A stretch of 46,572 bases of DNA from an uncultured Opitutales bacterium (lineage in GTDB: Bacteria > Verrucomicrobiota > Verrucomicrobiia > Opitutales > UBA2995), in NCBI GenBank assembly GCA_938075565.1, contig CALJGU010000060.1, positions 1 through 46,572 on the forward strand, read 5' to 3'. A model generated the notes under the pieces. It worked only from the letters and a program-made list of their open reading frames with translations. It had not been told where the DNA came from and did no database searches. Of the stretch, positions 34,137 through 41,934 are shown in pieces. Made by a program: the position numbers and the translations under genes. Numbering within the stretch: the first letter of the stretch is position 1; each line of letters starts with the position of its first letter.

Positions 34137-35594
34137 ATGCACGCCTTCCGCCCCATTGTTGCCCTACTAATTGCTGCCTCGGTTCCCCTGGCAGGTTTTG
34201 AAGACCCTGCCCCACCCGTTCCTCAGAAACTGGACGCCATCATTCCTCCGACACCTGTGGTTCAGCCCGAACTGAACTTTTACCAGGCGCCCAAGCCCCT
34301 ATCTCCTGAAGCCGTGACGAGCGACTGGCGCGATTTCCTTGGCCCCACTCACAATGGCTATTCGCCAGAAACCCATCTGGTCACCTCATTCGGGGAGACA
34401 GGACCTGCCAAAGTCTGGGAGGTGTCGCGTGGTGAAGGCTATGCGGCGGCCGCGGCCATCGACGATAAGGTAGTTATCTTTCACCGCAGTGGGGACAATG
34501 AAGTCATCGAATGCCTGGAATCAGAAACAGGGAAACGCATCTGGATGCACGCCTACCGTTCCAACTACAAGGACCGCTATGGTTTTGGAAATGGTCCGCG
34601 ATGCCGCCCGATATCCGATGGGGAGCTTGTCTACACAATGGGGGTCGAAGCACAGCTGCATTGCCTGGAATTAAGCACTGGCCGCGTGCTGTGGGAACGT
34701 GACTTGAAGTCGGAGTTCGATCTGACGCTCGATTTCTTTGGGGTTGGTGGAGCACCGCTCTTGGAGGGAGACAATGTAATCGTCAATGTAGGTGCACCCG
34801 AAGGCCCCTGCGTGGCTGCATTCGATAAGCGAACGGGGAAGATGGTCTGGGGAGCAGGCAATGAATGGGGACCGAGTTACTCCTCCCCAATCCCAGCCGA
34901 CACACGAGCCGGCCGAAAGCTGTTTGTATTTGCCGGAGGAGAAAGTCGACCTGCTACAGGCGGCCTTCTTGTGATTGACCCTGAGACCGGAGAAGTCAGC
35001 GGCAGTTTTCCCTGGCGAGGAGGCCGCTATGAATCGGTGAATGCATCTTCTCCGGTAGTCGTTGATAACAAGGTATACATTTCTGAGTGCTACGGCGCAG
35101 GAGGCGTTTGTCTTGAAATCAAGAAAGATGGAAGCTGCAAGGAACTATGGCGTAACGAGATTCTCAATACACACTTCATGACCGCCATTCACAAAGACGG
35201 CTACCTCTATGGCGTCGATGGCCACGGTCCCAGAAATGCACCCATCGTTTGCATAAAGATGGAAACAGGTGAGTTGATGTGGAAACACGAACCCGAATGG
35301 ATGGCCTCCACTGAATCGCCCAGCGGCCCCCAAAGCTACAACCTCATGCCAGCTTTAGCTTCGTTCATGGAAGTCGACGGACGCACGTTGGTTCTTGGAC
35401 AGTATGGACACCTCGCCTGGCTCGACCTGAATCATGAAGGTTACAAGGAGCTGGAGCTTACTCATCTTTTTCTGGCCCGCCAAACCTGGGCCATGCCAGC
35501 GCTCAGCAAAGGACTTTTGTTTGTAGGACAAAACGATGAAGGACTGGACGGCAGCTCGACTCGTTTCATTTGTTACGATCTTAGAAAACAATAG
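34137..35594 (+). CDS. Secreted PQQ-like beta-propeller protein
   Basis: 485-residue exported propeller. The signal peptide MHAFRPIVALLIAASVPLAG-FEDPAPPVP is followed by a proline-rich linker of about 50 residues and then the opening DWRDFLGPTHNGYSPETHL. Blades include VVIFHRSGDNEVIECLESETGKRIWMHAY and LHCLELSTGRVLWERDL. The segment RWRNEILNTHFMTAIHKDGYLYGVDGHGPRNAPIVCIKMETGELMW is a well-formed later blade. This Pro-rich start and FLGPTHNGYS type is a different subgroup from the WNWRGP proteins elsewhere in the window. It is divergent from allantoicase with only 73 bases between them. Function unknown. Confidence 0.9.
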   Translation: MHAFRPIVALLIAASVPLAGFEDPAPPVPQKLDAIIPPTPVVQPELNFYQAPKPLSPEAVTSDWRDFLGPTHNGYSPETHLVTSFGETGPAKVWEVSRGEGYAAAAAIDDKVVIFHRSGDNEVIECLESETGKRIWMHAYRSNYKDRYGFGNGPRCRPISDGELVYTMGVEAQLHCLELSTGRVLWERDLKSEFDLTLDFFGVGGAPLLEGDNVIVNVGAPEGPCVAAFDKRTGKMVWGAGNEWGPSYSSPIPADTRAGRKLFVFAGGESRPATGGLLVIDPETGEVSGSFPWRGGRYESVNASSPVVVDNKVYISECYGAGGVCLEIKKDGSCKELWRNEILNTHFMTAIHKDGYLYGVDGHGPRNAPIVCIKMETGELMWKHEPEWMASTESPSGPQSYNLMPALASFMEVDGRTLVLGQYGHLAWLDLNHEGYKELELTHLFLARQTWAMPALSKGLLFVGQNDEGLDGSSTRFICYDLRKQ

Positions 35595-35676
35595 AGCGTT
35601 TGTCCTCATCCAGTGACGGGGTTCTGTGCGTAGTAACAATAGAACGATTCACTAGAACCCTCAACTCACCCCCCTC

Positions 35677-36393
35677 ATGAAGCACACCCTTCTCTCACTA
35701 TGCATGGTATTCCTAATCACCCTGACAGGATGTAAACACCGGCCCATTTCCAACTCAGGCTACGACAGCAATCCTCTCTTCCGAGGAGAACTAAATGAAT
35801 TAGCTATATTAGGAATAGACGCTAACGACTCCATCAGTGAAAGCGACATTCAGCTGGCCATCCAAAAGCAGGGTCAAATCAAGCTTAGTAGAAGGGATAA
35901 GATTGTATTAATTCAGTCGGGTGCACGATTTCCCGATGATGCCTTTTTAGAAGAAATCGAAGCGCTCTATCAGGTCATACCGTTATCTGGTATTCCAAAT
36001 AACAGGACTGAAAGTCCGTTTGGGAATAGATCCAATGAAGTTGATACCGATCCCCCGTTGGATAAAGCCCTCAGGCTTACGGCGGCCCGTGCTGGCGCGA
36101 GCACCGTGATCGTTTATTGGGGCATTTTAGAAAGTTCGCGAAAAGGGTTCGCGACGAAGAGCGTTTCCTGGGTTCCCATTGTAGGCTCATTCATACCCGA
36201 CGAAGATCAGGAAATGCGCATTCGTCTCAAAGCTGCGGTGATCGATGTTGCCACCGGATATTGGGAGATGCTGATCCCTGAAGTTTACGAGGACAAACAG
36301 TTCAGCACCGGACTTAGCAGACATCAAAGAGACCAGCAACAGGTGGAGTTCTTGAAAGAAAAAGGTTATCGAAGATTAATCGCTGACCTTTAG
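35677..36393 (+). CDS. Hypothetical lipoprotein
   Basis: 238-residue lipoprotein with signal peptide and lipobox LTGC (Cys19), then a polar N-terminal region. The middle (LDKALRLTAARAGASTVIVYWGILESSR) and end (RIRLKAAVIDVATGYWEMLIPEVYED) read like an alpha/beta domain that could resemble periplasmic proteins with a TolB-N/CsgG-like fold (VDVATG pattern). I do not recognise the family with confidence. It is encoded between a propeller gene and an SGNH hydrolase on the same strand, with gaps of 82 and 119 bases, so operon membership is unclear. Confidence 0.8.
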   Translation: MKHTLLSLCMVFLITLTGCKHRPISNSGYDSNPLFRGELNELAILGIDANDSISESDIQLAIQKQGQIKLSRRDKIVLIQSGARFPDDAFLEEIEALYQVIPLSGIPNNRTESPFGNRSNEVDTDPPLDKALRLTAARAGASTVIVYWGILESSRKGFATKSVSWVPIVGSFIPDEDQEMRIRLKAAVIDVATGYWEMLIPEVYEDKQFSTGLSRHQRDQQQVEFLKEKGYRRLIADL

Positions 36394-36395
36394 AC

Positions 36396-36444
36396 CCGCT
36401 ATGAGGGCTGAGGCAGTATATCCAATCTTCTTTCCGCATAGCGG
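36396..36444 (+). terminator. Possible terminator hairpin after the lipoprotein gene
   Basis: Inverted repeat CCGCTATG (36396-36403) and CATAGCGG (36437-36444) with a 33-base loop, starting 3 bases after the lipoprotein stop codon. The loop is long and no T-run follows directly, so this is a weak candidate for a terminator or a processing hairpin. Confidence 0.3.
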
Positions 36445-36512
36445 TAGCCACCTCGAAATTTTTCGACAGTAACCACTTCACATTCGAAATCCATCTGTGC
36501 TAAAAACAGGTG

Positions 36513-37391
36513 ATGAACAACCGAACTCAATTCCTTGGCACACTGGTAATTGCATTGATTTCCATATCAACCTGCCTGACAGCCCAAGACAGCTCCGTAA
36601 AGCTACCCTCCAAAAAGAACTTTCACCTCTTCATCCTGGCCGGACAATCCAACATGGCAGGTCGCGGCCACATTGAAGAACAAGATAAGGTGGCCCACCC
36701 TCGCATCCTGGCATTGTCGGCAGACCGTGAATGGGTCCCCGCCGTGGCTCCGATTCACTTCGACAAGAAACAAGCTGGTGTGGGTTTGGGTAAGTCCTTC
36801 GCCCTGGCAATGGTCGAGGCGGATCCAGACATCACCATCGGCCTTATCCCAGCAGCCTGCGGAGGTTCTCCCATTGAGAGCTGGGAGCCGGGTGGCTTTC
36901 ACACACAGACGCAAAGCCCTCCCTATGATGACGCAATCAGCCGAACAAGGACAGCGTTGAAGAACGGCGTCCTCAAGGGCATCCTGTGGCACCAGGGTGA
37001 GTCGGACAGCCGCGAGGTGCGTTCGAAACAGTATGAGAAAAGACTGCGGGCATTGGTGTTGCGATTTCGCAAGGAGTTTAACGATCCTCAATTGCCCATT
37101 GTGATTGGTCAACTGGGTCAGTTCCCGCAAAAGCCATGGGACGAAAACCGCAAGCGAGTCGATCGCGCGCAGCAGTCAGTCGTTCAGTATTTTCCGCAAA
37201 TGGACTTCGTAAGCTCCGACGGTCTCACACCGATGGAGGACAATACTCACTTCGATTCCAAGTCGCTTCGAATATTTGGCCAACGCTATGCGAATGCCTT
37301 TTTAGATGCTTCGGTCGTCACCAAGAAATTCAAAAGTACCGCCCGCCGAACCAGTGGCAGAAGTGCCAAGGGTAGGAAAATTGAAGAATAG
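36513..37391 (+). CDS. Secreted sialate-O-acetylesterase-type SGNH hydrolase
   Basis: 292 residues from the ATG at 36513; a GTG one codon earlier is also possible. A signal peptide ends near STCLTAQ. The SASA/CE6-like domain has the nucleophile motif LAGQSNMAGRG with Ser46, the oxyanion region PAACGGSPIESW, the block GILWHQGESD, and the catalytic His in DNTHFDSKS. It would remove acetyl groups from sialic acids or acetylated plant/algal glycans outside the cytoplasm. The last 25 residues are strongly basic (KKFKSTARRTSGRSAKGRK), which is unusual and could be an anchoring or binding tail. The next gene, a broken propeller, starts 52 bases downstream. Confidence 0.93.
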   Translation: MNNRTQFLGTLVIALISISTCLTAQDSSVKLPSKKNFHLFILAGQSNMAGRGHIEEQDKVAHPRILALSADREWVPAVAPIHFDKKQAGVGLGKSFALAMVEADPDITIGLIPAACGGSPIESWEPGGFHTQTQSPPYDDAISRTRTALKNGVLKGILWHQGESDSREVRSKQYEKRLRALVLRFRKEFNDPQLPIVIGQLGQFPQKPWDENRKRVDRAQQSVVQYFPQMDFVSSDGLTPMEDNTHFDSKSLRIFGQRYANAFLDASVVTKKFKSTARRTSGRSAKGRKIEE

Positions 37392-37443
37392 TAAGCAACA
37401 TACACTGACACCCCTGGTCTGAGGAAGATCTTCTCCATCAACA

Positions 37444-38872
37444 ATGAAAGCCCTAGCTCCTCTAACACTCACTCTCCTTTTAATCCTTCCGCACTTTGCT
37501 CAAGCGGATGTCCTGTCATGGCGGAATGATGGCCAAGGCATCTATGCCGATGTAAATCCACCCCTCGATTGGGAAGCAGAATCAGCAACACTCTCGTCAA
37601 GGTCCTTTGAAGAAAGTAATGCGAGCCCGATCCTGATCGATGGAAAAGTGATTTTCCACGAAGAGCCTTCGTCACTGGTTTGTGTCGACAGTGCGACAGG
37701 AGAGCTACTCTGGAAACGCAGCAACGAGTTTTTAAGCCTCCTGGGCCTCAGTGATGAAGAGGTGGAAGCCGCAAAGGCAACCATGGAAGAGTCGGAACGA
37801 CTGGACCGTGAAATTGCCAGGAAGCTGTACGAAATGGATCGCCTAATGCGCTCACGCAAGAACATGAGTACGGAGGATTTTCAAAAGCGCAATGATGAGA
37901 TCTTGGGAGCGTACATGGAGTTGGGTGAGGTGAAAGAAGAGCTGAGCAAGAATGATCCTTATGGAAATACGGTCACGCCGGCCGCGCATCCGAGTAATGG
38001 ATACACTTCCTATACACCCGTTTCGGATGGAGAATTTGTATTTAGCTGCCTCGGAACCGGAGCAGTCGTTGCCTATGACCTGGAAGGCAATCGCGTCTGG
38101 CATAAGGTGCTGATGATCCTGACCACATCTTCGGCGGATCTGTTTCTCCTATTCTGGCTGATGGAAAACTGATTGTTCGTTTTTCTGACTACGTGGCTCT
38201 GGATCCAAAGTCGGGAGCAGAACTTTGGCGCACCCCCAGTAAAACCATATTCGGCACTCCAATCGCTTTTGAAGTAGAGGAACAAGGCTATCTCTTCACT
38301 GCTCGTGGAGAGGTCATTCGAGCCAAAGACGGCAAGAAGTTCGGTGAAGAGCTTGTGAAGTTCCGTTCCAAAGACAGGGATTGGGCAACCTTCAACTCAC
38401 CCATACTCGACGGAGACCGACTATACACAGTTCGAGGTCAAAACGGAACGGAAGGCGACGTCTACCAATTCCGCATCCCCGAAACGGTGAGTGAACTAGA
38501 GCAAGAGGGGTTAAAACAAGTATGGCACAAGGAGATCAGAAAAAGTCGCTATTACGCTTCTCCCATCATCGTGAACGACCTGCTCTACCTGTTCACCGAT
38601 ACCCGCTGGTTCATGGTATTAGATAAAACATCAGGCGAACTCATTTATGAAAACGACTCGAGCACATGAAAGGTGTAGCCTACCCGAGCCTGGTATTGGC
38701 AGGTAAAAAGATTTTCGCCGGATCTGAAAACGGCCAGGTTACTTTTATCCAACCAGGACGTGAGTATGTGGAAGTCGCTCGCAGTGAAGTCGCAGAGTTT
38801 CGAATAACTCCGCTTTTCTCTGGCAATACAGTTTACCTGCGGACCAAAGAGGATATCCGAGCCATTCGATAG
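37444..38872 (+). pseudogene. PQQ-like beta-propeller gene with two -1 frameshifts
   Basis: Exported propeller gene split into three pieces. Frame one (37444-38172) gives a signal peptide (LAPLTLTLLLILPHFAQA) and blades up to DLEGNRVWHK. The homologous sequence then continues in the next frame as ADDPDHIFGGSVSPILADGK from 38109 to about 38665, and in a third frame from 38666 as MKGVAYPSLVLAGKKIFAGSENG to the stop at 38872. Each junction needs one missing base; at the first, GTGCT instead of GTGGCT near 38107 would explain it. A long helical insertion (about residues 103-160, DEEVEAAKATMEESERLDREIARK and following) interrupts the propeller between blades. Either a decaying gene or consensus sequence errors. 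Confidence 0.8.
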
Positions 38873-38882
38873 GAAGTTCCGT

Positions 38883-40184
38883 TTATTTCTTGGCTCTACA
38901 TCGAAGCTGTAGAACAGCGAACACCACAACCATCACAGCGCCTATCCATTTGGTCGGAAGTTTGTTTTCTCCCTCACTGATTTCAGGGACGGCAATGTAA
39001 CGAAAGAGCACCAAATGCTGCGGCACTTTCTCACCGTTTACAATGGCTTGCGGTTCAGCCTCACCAGGCTCGAACCAAATAGTGGGAGAATTCGATCCCT
39101 TTCCGTTGACGCCGGAGATGGTTAAAGTCGCTTCACCGAGATCGAATGGAGAAAAGACAAAAATCCGCTCCGTTCCATCTTCAATGGATTCGCTGTTGAA
39201 AACAACTCGATCCCTTTTGTCACTCTGTGAAACCTCCAACTCGATCTTTGCTTTGTTCTCTCTAAGAAAAGTTCCAAACATGAGGCCAAGGCCGAGATCG
39301 CTGCCAGCCATCTCAGAAGTGATTTCGAAAGCCTGCTCAACAACAACCCCTTTACTCAATGGAGCAATCGGAACGCGATTTTCAGAATACTCATCGTTGA
39401 GCGGGAGGAAATTCATCGGAACGTCGGACGGCAGAGAAAAGAACAGAACCATTAAACCACCTACGAGAAGGCTGGCCGGTACGGAGATCAACAATCGTCT
39501 GGCATTAATGGCCGCAATCAGCGAATCCAGGACGGACTTTAGCAGACTGAAGGATTCCCGCTCCACCAATCCTCGATAAATCACTATCACCAAAATGGCA
39601 AAGAATACCAAAGACAGGAAAATCAAACCTCCAACTCCCACACGGCTCAACACCTCTTCCCGATTAATTGTTTTGTTGGCGAACCAGACATCGACCCGAC
39701 GATCACTCAGTTCCCCGTTCAAGAACATGGGAGGTAGTTCAGAACTATAACGACACCACAGTGTTGCACTGTTATGGCGAGGACCCAGCTGACCTTCTAT
39801 CGTTAAGTTTGCCTTCCCTGGGCGAAGACCGGGAAAGGAAAAATAGACGATCTCATTGTCACCCAATTCACGGGAATGGAGGGTATGTTCACCGACAACA
39901 TCCCCCTGCACCATTTGGATGCGAATTTGGCCCAGGTTCTTCCTTGAGTAAGTCGCAAACTGAAATCCCAGATGTAAAGCGTCACCCCCTGCACCTTCTG
40001 GGATATCAACCACTTGTTCGATAGTCACTCCATCCGACAAAGGGCCAGCCACGACTCCGACACCTTCCTTAACTTGTTTACCTAAAATGTCTAGCTTGGA
40101 CCCAATGAGTAGGAGGCCCAGGCATACAAGCAAGAGTGCAAAGGCCAGGAGCGAAGCGGGAATCAATTTCTTTGTATCAAACAT
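38883..40184 (-). CDS. Membrane protein with two copies of an extracytoplasmic domain
   Basis: 433-residue protein with membrane segments near the N-terminus (IPASLLAFALLLVCLGLLLIG), in the middle (VGVGGLIFLSLVFFAILVIVIY and LLISVPASLLVGGLMVLFFSL), and at the C-terminus (WIGAVMVVVFAVLQL). Two beta-rich domains lie between them and are clearly related: PLSDGVTIEQVVDIP...PGKANLTIEGQ...SATLWCRYSSELPPMFLNGE and PLSKGVVVEQAFEIT...LGEATLTISGV...SPTIWFEPGEAEPQAIVNGE. An internal duplication built the protein. Its first 8 bases overlap the end of the GT-C gene upstream, so the two are an operon. I do not recognise the family; a partner in envelope glycan synthesis is a guess. Confidence 0.85.
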   Translation of the reverse strand: MFDTKKLIPASLLAFALLLVCLGLLLIGSKLDILGKQVKEGVGVVAGPLSDGVTIEQVVDIPEGAGGDALHLGFQFATYSRKNLGQIRIQMVQGDVVGEHTLHSRELGDNEIVYFSFPGLRPGKANLTIEGQLGPRHNSATLWCRYSSELPPMFLNGELSDRRVDVWFANKTINREEVLSRVGVGGLIFLSLVFFAILVIVIYRGLVERESFSLLKSVLDSLIAAINARRLLISVPASLLVGGLMVLFFSLPSDVPMNFLPLNDEYSENRVPIAPLSKGVVVEQAFEITSEMAGSDLGLGLMFGTFLRENKAKIELEVSQSDKRDRVVFNSESIEDGTERIFVFSPFDLGEATLTISGVNGKGSNSPTIWFEPGEAEPQAIVNGEKVPQHLVLFRYIAVPEISEGENKLPTKWIGAVMVVVFAVLQLRCRAKK

Positions 40185-41700
40185 CTCGATTCAAGAAGGG
40201 AACTATTTCATCCAACATGAGCCAGAATTCGGCAAGCACCATTAAGGTGGCGATTAAAATGAGAACGTAACTTCGATGGCGGAACCGTTGAAGCGCAGGG
40301 AGCACCCAGGCCATCAGCAAAATGCCTATGGCAGCAAAATAGTATCGGCCATGCGTACCTCGAAGCGCACCACCCTCGTTGCTGTAAGCGTGCATTTGGC
40401 GAATGACCATCATAAGAAAAAAGGCAGCTACCAGGATCGCTTCCATTTGAATGCGATGACGACCATCAGCAATGGGTTGGCGGGTCAACCAAAGGCCGGG
40501 CACACCCATGACAAGAATGAAGACCAGCGAGAAGACGATTAAGTATAAAAGCCAGGTGACATAAAACGCTTCGTGAGGAAATAGAGACCCGAAATAAACA
40601 CATACTGTAACAAAAGAAGCTGCGATGAAGGTCTGAGGCAGCCAATCAATTTTCTCCTTTCGAAAATGTGCATACAATAAGTGCAGGCTCAGGATGGCCA
40701 ATACCGCAAGTATGGTCGCATACAAAAATTGATGCGATGCCGGCAAATGTAAGGTCTCTAAAACCAAGTCCTGCCCAGAACCATGCCAACCCCAGATTCC
40801 CCAGAAAGAACGAAAGCTGTGCGTAAAGAATGGATACACGCGAAAGAACTCTACCAGGCTGTAGTTGGTGGAAGACTCAAACACTAAGTGATCCAAAGCG
40901 GTGGGCATGGGTTTGCCAGACAAAGCGATGTTCCTGGCTATCCACATTCCCAAAGGCAGCCATCCAAGCGCTACGAATCCAAGTATCGGTTTCAGCTGGA
41001 ATCCCTTCTCTTGAACAAACCGCCAAAGGATCAAGGCCGAAACGGGAGCCATGACAAGCAGCAAGGTATATTTTGTGATCCCACAGAGACCGATTGCAGC
41101 ACCCGCCAAAAGCAAGTTCCTGGAATTCGGTGTTTCGCTAAAGCACAACCACCGGATGGCGAGGACCACGGATACCAACACAATCAAGGTATCATTATTT
41201 GCCCCGGCCGCAGTTTGGCTGATCAAGGGAATTGAACCTGCCATCACAGTCACACAAAAGGCAAGGAGATCCTTTTCCAAAAACCGTCGGGCCAATTGAT
41301 TAACCAATACCAGAGCCACCACCATCAGAAGGGCATTACACACTCGAACGGTATACAGGGGGGCCTCAAAGCTATCGCCAAACAAAGATCCCACCCAGTA
41401 CGCAGGAACCATAAGCGTGTAGTAGAGAGGTGGGTGCTGGGCGATCCAGTTGAAATCCGCGGGAGGACCTGTTTCTCCCACCATAGAGCGCCACATTTCC
41501 TCATCCATTCTCGTCTCTCGAAAGAGTGGCAACCCTTCCCCGGAAGCCATGTGCTTTACATAGCCTAGATGCCCGATCTCGTCAGAAATATCCCAAGGCA
41601 AAGTAACGAATACAGCCAAGTACACCGCTTTAAGAAAAAAGAGGACTAAGAAGGCAGGCAGGCACCAGGCCACCCACTTATTCTGCTCAGATGAAGACAA
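40177..41700 (-). CDS. GT-C-type membrane glycosyltransferase (GT39/DUF2142-like)
   Basis: 507-residue polytopic membrane protein with about 11 to 12 helices. The first loop carries an acidic DISDEIGH motif soon after the first helix and later AQHPPLYYTLMVPAYWVG, an arrangement typical of GT-C enzymes (PMT/ArnT-like and DUF2142 proteins) that use lipid-phosphate sugars. NNDTLIVLVSVV, then KYTLLLVMAPVSALIL follow. It probably transfers a sugar to a lipid or protein on the outer face of the inner membrane. It is co-transcribed with the duplicated-domain protein downstream (8-base overlap). It is divergent from the acyltransferase gene with a 234-base shared upstream region. Donor and acceptor unknown. 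Confidence 0.85.
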   Translation of the reverse strand: MSSSEQNKWVAWCLPAFLVLFFLKAVYLAVFVTLPWDISDEIGHLGYVKHMASGEGLPLFRETRMDEEMWRSMVGETGPPADFNWIAQHPPLYYTLMVPAYWVGSLFGDSFEAPLYTVRVCNALLMVVALVLVNQLARRFLEKDLLAFCVTVMAGSIPLISQTAAGANNDTLIVLVSVVLAIRWLCFSETPNSRNLLLAGAAIGLCGITKYTLLLVMAPVSALILWRFVQEKGFQLKPILGFVALGWLPLGMWIARNIALSGKPMPTALDHLVFESSTNYSLVEFFRVYPFFTHSFRSFWGIWGWHGSGQDLVLETLHLPASHQFLYATILAVLAILSLHLLYAHFRKEKIDWLPQTFIAASFVTVCVYFGSLFPHEAFYVTWLLYLIVFSLVFILVMGVPGLWLTRQPIADGRHRIQMEAILVAAFFLMMVIRQMHAYSNEGGALRGTHGRYYFAAIGILLMAWVLPALQRFRHRSYVLILIATLMVLAEFWLMLDEIVPFLNRDV

Positions 41701-41876
41701 GATCCCCCCACGCTGTAAGCAAACCCAGGAAACGAAAAGGATTTTTCTTCAGGTCTGGCTTCAAAATAAAATTTCCCCTTCGGCCCAAATTAACCAGCAA
41801 ACTACTCAAACATCTGTAAATTAAGAGCGAGGAAATGACCTTAAAATTGCACCTAAGCTGAACTTTTTGGTTATGT

Positions 41877-41906
41877 GGGTCTTTTCATATAGGTTAAAAA
41901 AGACCC
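41877..41906 (+). promoter_or_regulatory. Nine-base-pair hairpin just upstream of the acyltransferase start
   Basis: Perfect inverted repeat GGGTCTTTT (41877-41885) and AAAAGACCC (41898-41906) with a 12-base loop, ending 28 bases before the GTG start at 41935. It lies in the 234-base divergent region between the GT-C gene and the acyltransferase gene. The position in the probable 5' leader suggests an operator, attenuator or mRNA structure controlling the acyltransferase gene. A TTGCAC box near 41847 could be part of its promoter, but the -10 is unclear. Confidence 0.4.
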
Positions 41907-41934
41907 TCTGATCTGAACATAAAGCATTAGCACT

